Shown here: in pieces, positions 30,985 to 35,812 of the stretch
How positions within the stretch are numbered: position 1 is the stretch's first letter
Layout: each line of letters begins with the position of its first letter
NCBI GenBank assembly: GCA_039934635.1
Contig: JBDTLT010000034.1
Location: 1-35,812, forward strand
Direction of reading: 5' to 3'
Origin: DATLFA01 sp039934635
GTDB lineage: Bacteria; Actinomycetota; Acidimicrobiia; Acidimicrobiales; WLNW01
DNA: 35,812 nucleotides
The notes under the pieces: model-generated
Seen by the model: only the letters and a program-made list of their open reading frames with translations
What the model was told of the DNA's origin: nothing
Database searches by the model: none
Position numbers and translations under genes: made by a program

Positions 30985-31010
30985 GACCGACTGCGGAGGC
31001 TGTTTCGATC

Positions 31011-32546
31011 ATGAAGGTTCCCTTGACGCTTCGTGACCACCTTGATCGTGCCGTCTCGGTGTACCCCGATCGGGTGGGTTTGGTCGACGAACCCGACCAG
31101 CTCGCGCCGCCCTTACCCGATCTGACCTTCCGGCGCATCGGTGAACTGGCGGTCGCACAAGGTGCGGCCCTCGATGCTCTTGGGGTGCCATTTGGTGCTC
31201 GAGTCGCCATGGTGTCGCACAACGCGGCGCGACTCGCGGTGTCGTTCTTCGGCGTCTCCGGCAACGGCCGCGTCTTCGTTCCCATCAATTTTCGGTTGTC
31301 GCGCGACGAGGTCGCATACATCGTCGAGCACTGCGGTGCTGACGTGCTGCTCGTCGACCCCGAGGTCGATGGTGTCTTGTCCAGCATCTCGTGCCGGCAC
31401 CGCTTTGTCATCGGCGCCGAGAGCGACGAAGCGATGCATCGCTTCGGCATCGAGCCTCAGCCGTGGCAGCCAGACGAAGATGTGACGGGGACGATCAACT
31501 ACACGTCGGGCACCACTGCGCGGCCCAAAGGTGTCGAGCAGACGCATCGCGCGCTCTGGCTCAATTCGGCGATCTTCGGATGGCAGGTCGGTGTCAACGA
31601 TCGCGATGTGTATCTACACACCTTGCCGATGTTTCATTGCAACGGATGGGGCATGCCCTACGCGCAGGTGGCCATGGGCGCACCGCAGATCGTGCTGCGC
31701 AAGGTCGATGGCGCCGAGATCTTGCGCCGTATCGAGCGCCATGGCGTGACGTTGTTGTGTGGTGCGCCCGCGGTCGTCGCCGCGATACTCGACGCAGCCG
31801 CAACGTGGGACGGTCCGATACCGGGTCGCGGCACTGTTCGCATGGTTGTGGCCGGTGCGCCGCCGCCGACGCGAACCATCGAGCGCATGGAGACCGAGCT
31901 CGGTTGGGAGTTCATCCAGATCTATGGGCTGACCGAAACGGCTCCTTTGGCGACGATGAACCGCACCCGCGCCGAGTGGGATCACCTCACACCGGGCGAA
32001 CGGGCGAAAAAACTCGGGCGCGCCGGTGCGCCTGCGCTCGGCATGCGCGTGACCACCTCGGCCGATGGCGAGGTCTTGCACCGCGGCAATCATGTTCTCG
32101 AGGGGTATTGGCAACAACCCGAAGCGACGGCCGAGGCGGTGCGAGACGGTTGGTTCCATTCGGGCGATGGTGGTGGCTTCGACGACGAGGGCTATCTCTC
32201 GATCAGCGATCGCAAGAAGGACATCATCATCACCGGCGGCGAGAATGTGTCGTCGATCGAGGTCGAAGACGCGTTGTTCTCGCACCCTGCGGTCGCCGAA
32301 GTCGCAGTGATCGGGGTGCCGCACGAGAAGTGGGGCGAAACCATCAAGGCGTTGGTCGTGCTCGCACCGGGCGCCTCGGTCGAGGAAAAGGCCTTGATCG
32401 AACACTGCCGCGCTCGTATCGCGCACTTCAAGTGCCCGACGTCGATCGAGTTCCGGGGCGAACTCACGCGAACGGCCACCGGCAAGCTGCAGAAGTTCCG
32501 ATTGCGCGAGCCGTATTGGAGTGACATGGAAAAGCAGGTCAACTGA
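31011..32546 (+). CDS. AMP-forming acyl-CoA synthetase (long/medium-chain FadD-like)
   Basis: A 511-residue adenylate-forming enzyme activating a carboxylic acid to its CoA thioester via acyl-AMP. The P-loop is YTSGTTARPKG (164-174), followed by YGLTETAPLA (motif for acyl-AMP binding) and GDGGGFDDEGYLSISDRKKDIIITGGENVSSIEVE, which includes the hinge. The C-terminal catalytic lysine is K492 in TATGKLQKF. The GD site reads HSGDGGGF where HTGDLG is common. GGAGG 11 bases upstream supports ATG 31011. The second ligase begins within five bases of the stop, so both share a transcript. Substrate chain length is not readable; the two tandem enzymes probably differ in specificity. Confidence 0.88.
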   Translation: MKVPLTLRDHLDRAVSVYPDRVGLVDEPDQLAPPLPDLTFRRIGELAVAQGAALDALGVPFGARVAMVSHNAARLAVSFFGVSGNGRVFVPINFRLSRDEVAYIVEHCGADVLLVDPEVDGVLSSISCRHRFVIGAESDEAMHRFGIEPQPWQPDEDVTGTINYTSGTTARPKGVEQTHRALWLNSAIFGWQVGVNDRDVYLHTLPMFHCNGWGMPYAQVAMGAPQIVLRKVDGAEILRRIERHGVTLLCGAPAVVAAILDAAATWDGPIPGRGTVRMVVAGAPPPTRTIERMETELGWEFIQIYGLTETAPLATMNRTRAEWDHLTPGERAKKLGRAGAPALGMRVTTSADGEVLHRGNHVLEGYWQQPEATAEAVRDGWFHSGDGGGFDDEGYLSISDRKKDIIITGGENVSSIEVEDALFSHPAVAEVAVIGVPHEKWGETIKALVVLAPGASVEEKALIEHCRARIAHFKCPTSIEFRGELTRTATGKLQKFRLREPYWSDMEKQVN

Positions 32547-32550
32547 GTCA

Positions 32551-34098
32551 GTGCTGCGCTCTGAAGGTTTGCCCGGGCCAATGATGCGCGACGGCACGCT
32601 GGTCCGTTCGTGGGTGCAGCGGTGGTACGCCGAACCCGATCGTGACGTCCTCCATGACGCTCGAGAAGGATGGATCACGGGGGCGCAACTCGATCAGCGC
32701 ACGCGACGCGTTGCCGCCGGCCTCCACCGGCGCGGTGTCGGCCGCGGTTGTCGGGTGCTGTTGTCGGGCGCCAACGGCATCGATCTCGTCGTGGTGCACA
32801 TTGCGTTGCTGCGTCTCGGCGCGGTGGTCGTGCCCGTCAACGGTGCCTATCGGGAGCGCGAAGTGACGCACATCGTGCGCGACTGCCGCCCCGTGATGGT
32901 GATCGTCGACGACGACGCGGTCTGGTCGCCATGGGTCGCGTCCGTCGACCAGCGGTGCCCGGTTGTTTCCGTCGCCGCAGCCGCGCGCGCCGACGGTAGC
33001 GCCGACGTCCCGGCCGATATCGATGCCGCGGCGCCCGAGTCGCCGGCGATGATCGGCTACACGTCGGGCACAACCGGCGCGCCAAAGGGTGCGGTTCTCA
33101 GCCATGCCAATCTGCAGGCGAGCGTGGCGGCGCTGGCGATCGCGTGGCGTTGGACCGAAGACGATCGCCTCGTGTTGTGCCTGCCGTTGTTCCACATGCA
33201 CGGGCTGGGCGTCGGGCTGCACGGCACGCTGTTCGCCGGCGGTTCGGCCGTGCTGCTCGACGGCTTCGACTCGGACCGCGTCATCGACGCGGCGGGCAAG
33301 CACCATGCGACACTGTTCTTCGGCGTGCCCACGATGTACCACCGCCTCGTCGAGTGCGAACGCGTGAGCGAGCTCGCGCGTCTGCGACTGTGCGTCGCCG
33401 GGTCGGCTCCGTTGCCGCCGAGCGTCCACGACGCGTTCCGTGCCGCGACCGGCCGCACGGTGCTCGAGCGTTACGGCATGACCGAAACCGTGATGCTCGT
33501 CTCCAACCCGTACGACGGCGAACGGCGGGCGGGCGCCGTTGGTTTCCCGTTGCCGGGGGTCGAGGTGCGCTTCACTCGTGAAAGCGGAGCGATCGTCGAC
33601 CTGTCCGCCGCGGCGGCCGATGGCGGCACCGGCGAGATCCTCGTCCGCGGCCCGAACGTTTTCAGTGGCTATTGGGAACGGCCGGCGAGCAATGTCGCGG
33701 CGTTCATCGACGGATGGTTTCGCACGGGAGATCTGGCAACAGTCGCTCCCGACGGCTACATCACGATCGTCGGTCGCGCGAAAGAGCTCATCATCAGTGG
33801 CGGCTTCAACGTGTATCCCCGTGAGGTCGAAGAAGTGCTCGCGTCGCATCCGGCAGTGGCCGAGGTCGCAGTCGTCGGCACGCCATCGAACGAGTGGGGT
33901 GAAGAAGTCACGGCCTTCGTCGTCGTGCGGTCCGGGCATGTCGCGCCGCATCGGGACGCGCTTCGCGAGTTCTGTGGCGAGCAACTCGCGCGTTTCAAGC
34001 TGCCGCGCCGAGTCGTGATCGTCGACACGCTTCCGCGCAACGCCCTTGGTAAGGTCGTCAAACACGAGCTGCGGTGCCCGCCGTTGCCCGGCAAGTGA
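32551..34098 (+). CDS. AMP-forming acyl-CoA synthetase
   Basis: A 515-residue adenylate-forming enzyme in operon with the previous one, but only moderately similar, so not a recent copy. The P-loop is YTSGTTGAPKG, followed by LPLFHMHGLGVGLHGTLFAGG, RYGMTETVMLVSNP, FRTGDLATVAPDGYITIVGRAKELIISGGFNVYPREVEEVL and the C-terminal NALGKVVKHELR with the catalytic Lys. The FHMHGLG and YPREVEEVL features resemble malonyl-CoA (MatB-like) and related short-chain or substituted-malonate ligases, a suggestion only. GTG at 32551 is five bases after the upstream stop; ATG at 32581 would drop ten residues and is a fair alternative, since neither has a strong ribosome site. Confidence 0.87.
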   Translation: MLRSEGLPGPMMRDGTLVRSWVQRWYAEPDRDVLHDAREGWITGAQLDQRTRRVAAGLHRRGVGRGCRVLLSGANGIDLVVVHIALLRLGAVVVPVNGAYREREVTHIVRDCRPVMVIVDDDAVWSPWVASVDQRCPVVSVAAAARADGSADVPADIDAAAPESPAMIGYTSGTTGAPKGAVLSHANLQASVAALAIAWRWTEDDRLVLCLPLFHMHGLGVGLHGTLFAGGSAVLLDGFDSDRVIDAAGKHHATLFFGVPTMYHRLVECERVSELARLRLCVAGSAPLPPSVHDAFRAATGRTVLERYGMTETVMLVSNPYDGERRAGAVGFPLPGVEVRFTRESGAIVDLSAAAADGGTGEILVRGPNVFSGYWERPASNVAAFIDGWFRTGDLATVAPDGYITIVGRAKELIISGGFNVYPREVEEVLASHPAVAEVAVVGTPSNEWGEEVTAFVVVRSGHVAPHRDALREFCGEQLARFKLPRRVVIVDTLPRNALGKVVKHELRCPPLPGK

Positions 34099-34109
34099 GC
34101 GACTGACCC

Positions 34110-35375
34110 TTGACCTCCACGGCGCACAAAACGACGGTGAGTGCGCGGCCCGCGTTGGCCATTTATGGGGCAATTGCCGTCGTGCTGTTCGCCTTCGTGG
34201 CCTTCTTCGCCCACGCGCACTTGCCGCTGCCCTATCGCCAAGGGGTCAAGCCGGCCGACTACGGCGGTCCGTCGGCGCTCGAAGGATGGGTGCGCTTCGA
34301 CGCCGGTTGGTATCGCAGCATCGCAGAGCACGGCTACTACTTCCGGGGCGAACAAGAGCAGTCGTCGGTCGCGTTCTTCCCCGTCTACGCACTCGTGATG
34401 CGTGCCCTGCACTCGCTGTTCGGCGGCGACACGGCCGCCTGGGGCATCTTCATCACGCTCGTGGCGGGCTTCACGATCGCGGTGCTCTTCTACCGATGGT
34501 GCGTCCCGCGCCTCGGCGAGATCGGGGCTCGCTACGCGCTCGCCATGCTTCTGCTCTGGCCCTACGGCTGGTATCTGTTCGGCGCCGTCTATGCCGATGC
34601 GCTGTTCATCGCGTTGGTGATCGGCGCGTTCTCGTTGCTCGAAAGGGACCGCATCGTCCTCGCGACCATGCTCGGGGCGATCGCGACGGCGACCCGCCCG
34701 GTCGGTCTCGCGGTCGTCGTCGGGTTGTTCGTACGCGAACTCGAACGTCGCGGCGTGTTCTCGCTGCCGCGCCTCGATCGTGTGCGCGTCCCTCGCCTCA
34801 GGCCATCGGCCGAGGCTGCGGCGCGTGAGGATCGCCCACCGTTGATTCGTTTCGATTTCACCAAATTGCGCGCTCGTAGCGCGCTGCCTCTGTTGTCGAT
34901 CGCCGGCCTCGTTTCCTACGTGATCTACCTTGCCGCAAAGTTTGGCGAACCATTCGCCTTCGTCATCGCCGAGCGCGCCCCCGGATGGGACCTCAAAGCC
35001 GGCCCGCACACCTGGTTCAAGGTCGAGTTCTTCGACCGCGTGATCCATTTCCCGCACATGGGCACGTGGTACACGGCGGGCCTCGTCGTGCAAGCCGCGC
35101 TCGCCATCGGCGTGCTCGCCCTGACCCTGCGGGTCGGCCGCAAGTTCGGCTGGGGCTACGCGGTCTACGTCGTGGTCGTGTTGGCGATCCCGCTCGTTGG
35201 CAGCAAGGACTTCCAGGGGATCGGCCGCTACTGCCTCGCTGCGTTCCCCGCATTCGCGGTGATGGGGCAGTGCCTGGCCGATCGGCGGCGCCTGGCCACC
35301 GGCGTCTTGTTCATGAGCGCCCTCGGGCTCGGTTTGTTGTGCAGCGGCTTTGCCCGCGGCGCGTACGTGTCGTGA
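34110..35375 (+). CDS. PIG-V-like GT-C mannosyltransferase, multi-pass membrane protein
   Basis: A 421-residue protein with about nine hydrophobic segments. The first (about 14-36) is followed by a luminal loop with WVRFDAGWYRSIAEHGYYF (60-78) and FFPVYALVMR (89-98), the paired motifs of the PIG-V/GPI mannosyltransferase-II-like family; D64 is the expected catalytic acid. Later helices are at about 105-125, 140-175, 185-205, 255-275, 310-335 and 340-400. Such bacterial proteins use polyprenyl-phosphate mannose outside the membrane. TTG at 34110, 11 bases after the ligase stop, is chosen; GTG at 34137 is an equally possible start. The next gene is a DPM1-like GT2 that could supply the lipid-linked sugar donor. 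The acceptor is unknown. Confidence 0.72.
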   Translation: MTSTAHKTTVSARPALAIYGAIAVVLFAFVAFFAHAHLPLPYRQGVKPADYGGPSALEGWVRFDAGWYRSIAEHGYYFRGEQEQSSVAFFPVYALVMRALHSLFGGDTAAWGIFITLVAGFTIAVLFYRWCVPRLGEIGARYALAMLLLWPYGWYLFGAVYADALFIALVIGAFSLLERDRIVLATMLGAIATATRPVGLAVVVGLFVRELERRGVFSLPRLDRVRVPRLRPSAEAAAREDRPPLIRFDFTKLRARSALPLLSIAGLVSYVIYLAAKFGEPFAFVIAERAPGWDLKAGPHTWFKVEFFDRVIHFPHMGTWYTAGLVVQAALAIGVLALTLRVGRKFGWGYAVYVVVVLAIPLVGSKDFQGIGRYCLAAFPAFAVMGQCLADRRRLATGVLFMSALGLGLLCSGFARGAYVS

Positions 35376-35388
35376 CCCTCCGGGCGAG

Positions 35389-35394
35389 TAGCGT
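35389..35394 (+). promoter_or_regulatory. Possible -10 element before the GT2 gene
   Basis: TAGCGT, identical to the hexamer before the transporter operon at 4890-4895, lies 24 bases before the GTG at 35418. No clear -35 is seen 16-18 bases upstream, so this is weak evidence. Confidence 0.25.
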
Positions 35395-35417
35395 GTACGA
35401 GCCGAGGTAACACGCGC

Positions 35418-35812
35418 GTGGCAAAGTCCCCCAACTTCGAGAGCCTCACGCTCTTCTTCCCGATGTGGAACGAGGAGCAGGTCATCCATCAGACGATCGC
35501 GGCAGCACGCGAGGCGGCCGAGGCACTGATCGTCGCGGGCGAGATCGGCGATTACGAGATCCTCATCGTCAACGACGCGTCGACCGACGCGACCGGCGAC
35601 ATCGCCGACAAGTTCGCCGCCGACGATCACCACATACGGGTCGTCCACCATCAGGTCAACCGCAAGCTCGGCGGCACGCTCAAGACCGGCTTCGCCGAGG
35701 CTCGCGGGGAACTGGTGCTCTATACCGACGCCGACCTTCCCTTCGATATGGCCGAGCTGGGCAAGGCCGTGCGCATCATCCGTGTCTACGAAGCCGACAT
35801 CGTCAGCGCGTT
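35418..35812 (+). CDS. Glycosyltransferase family 2 (DPM1/GtrB-like), N-terminal part
   Basis: The first 131 codons are present; the gene runs off the right edge. GTG at 35418 is preceded by GAGG (35404-35407). The peptide starts VAKSPNFESLTLFFPMWNEEQV. IVNDASTDATGD binds the nucleotide; RVVHHQVNRKLGGTLKTGFAEARGE is the G-G-x-x-x-(A/T)-x-x-x-G-x-x-x-A region typical of dolichol/polyprenol-phosphate mannose or glucose synthases; and YTDADLPFD holds the DxD metal motif. It likely transfers a sugar to a polyprenyl phosphate at the inner face of the membrane. Any C-terminal membrane anchor would be outside the window. With the PIG-V-like gene just upstream it suggests a donor-synthesis and transfer pair for cell-surface mannosylation. 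Confidence 0.85.
   Translation, partial: MAKSPNFESLTLFFPMWNEEQVIHQTIAAAREAAEALIVAGEIGDYEILIVNDASTDATGDIADKFAADDHHIRVVHHQVNRKLGGTLKTGFAEARGELVLYTDADLPFDMAELGKAVRIIRVYEADIVSA

Noticed and set aside
33756..35651. 631-codon open frame on the minus strand at the right end
   Set aside because: It runs against the acyl-CoA ligase, the PIG-V-like protein and the GT2 gene, and its composition is an Arg/Asp/His/Glu-rich shadow without domains.
1..35812. CRISPR array, tRNA, rRNA, insertion sequence, phage or toxin-antitoxin genes
   Set aside because: I looked for regular repeats, cloverleaf-like stretches, transposase motifs and short toxin pairs on both strands and saw none.

Overview
The window is 35.8 kb of GC-rich, densely packed bacterial chromosome. 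GTG starts, ATGA/TAATG stop-start overlaps, a SigK/RskA-type sigma/anti-sigma pair, LLM-family flavin or F420 oxidoreductases, a DUF3417-type alpha-glucan phosphorylase and a PIG-V-like GT-C mannosyltransferase next to a DPM1-like GT2 all point to Actinomycetota. An Acidimicrobiia (Ilumatobacter-like) member is my best guess; this is inference, as there is no rRNA or marker gene here. I see no tRNA, rRNA, CRISPR, insertion sequence or phage gene.

Layout. (1) 1-3710, all minus: an ArsR-type regulator cut by the window edge, with a 16-bp perfect palindrome in its promoter; a ferritin-like diiron protein; then an MFS exporter, ECF sigma factor and anti-sigma factor in one tight operon. (2) 3726-13902: a D-2-hydroxyacid dehydrogenase (minus) diverges from two Opp/Dpp-type permeases, a binding lipoprotein and an LLM oxidoreductase (plus). 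Facing them on the minus strand are the two matching ATPases, a two-module VOC protein and a second LLM oxidoreductase. Together these make a complete five-part ABC importer with four enzymes around it, probably uptake and oxidation of one small organic substrate that I cannot identify. (3) 14107-15681: an SDR nucleotide-sugar enzyme and an RmlC-type 3,5-epimerase. (4) 15689-19895: a lipid/CoA region with an acyl-CoA dehydrogenase, a tandem pair of duplicated enoyl-CoA hydratase-like proteins, a small VOC protein and a third crotonase. (5) 19876-21991: a periplasmic-binding-fold protein without signal peptide, divergent from threonine ammonia-lyase. (6) 22049-30767: a full glycogen cycle, glgB-glgC convergent with glgP-glgX-glgA. 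(7) 31011-35812: two AMP-forming acyl-CoA ligases, a PIG-V-like mannosyltransferase and the start of a GT2 polyprenol-phosphate glycosyltransferase.

The most unusual local features are a seven-codon frame (17335-17358) joined by ATGA overlaps to the acyl-CoA dehydrogenase before it and the crotonase after it, apparently left by a 20-bp tandem duplication; the two crotonases lacking the usual catalytic glutamates; a DppC-like permease with about four extra N-terminal membrane segments; an operator-like dyad over the -10 box of the hydroxyacid dehydrogenase; and a 243-bp divergent spacer (30768-31010) with three separate dyad symmetries. No intergenic stretch exceeds 300 bases. I do not find a clearly new multi-gene defence or mobile system; most genes are metabolic and recognisable.
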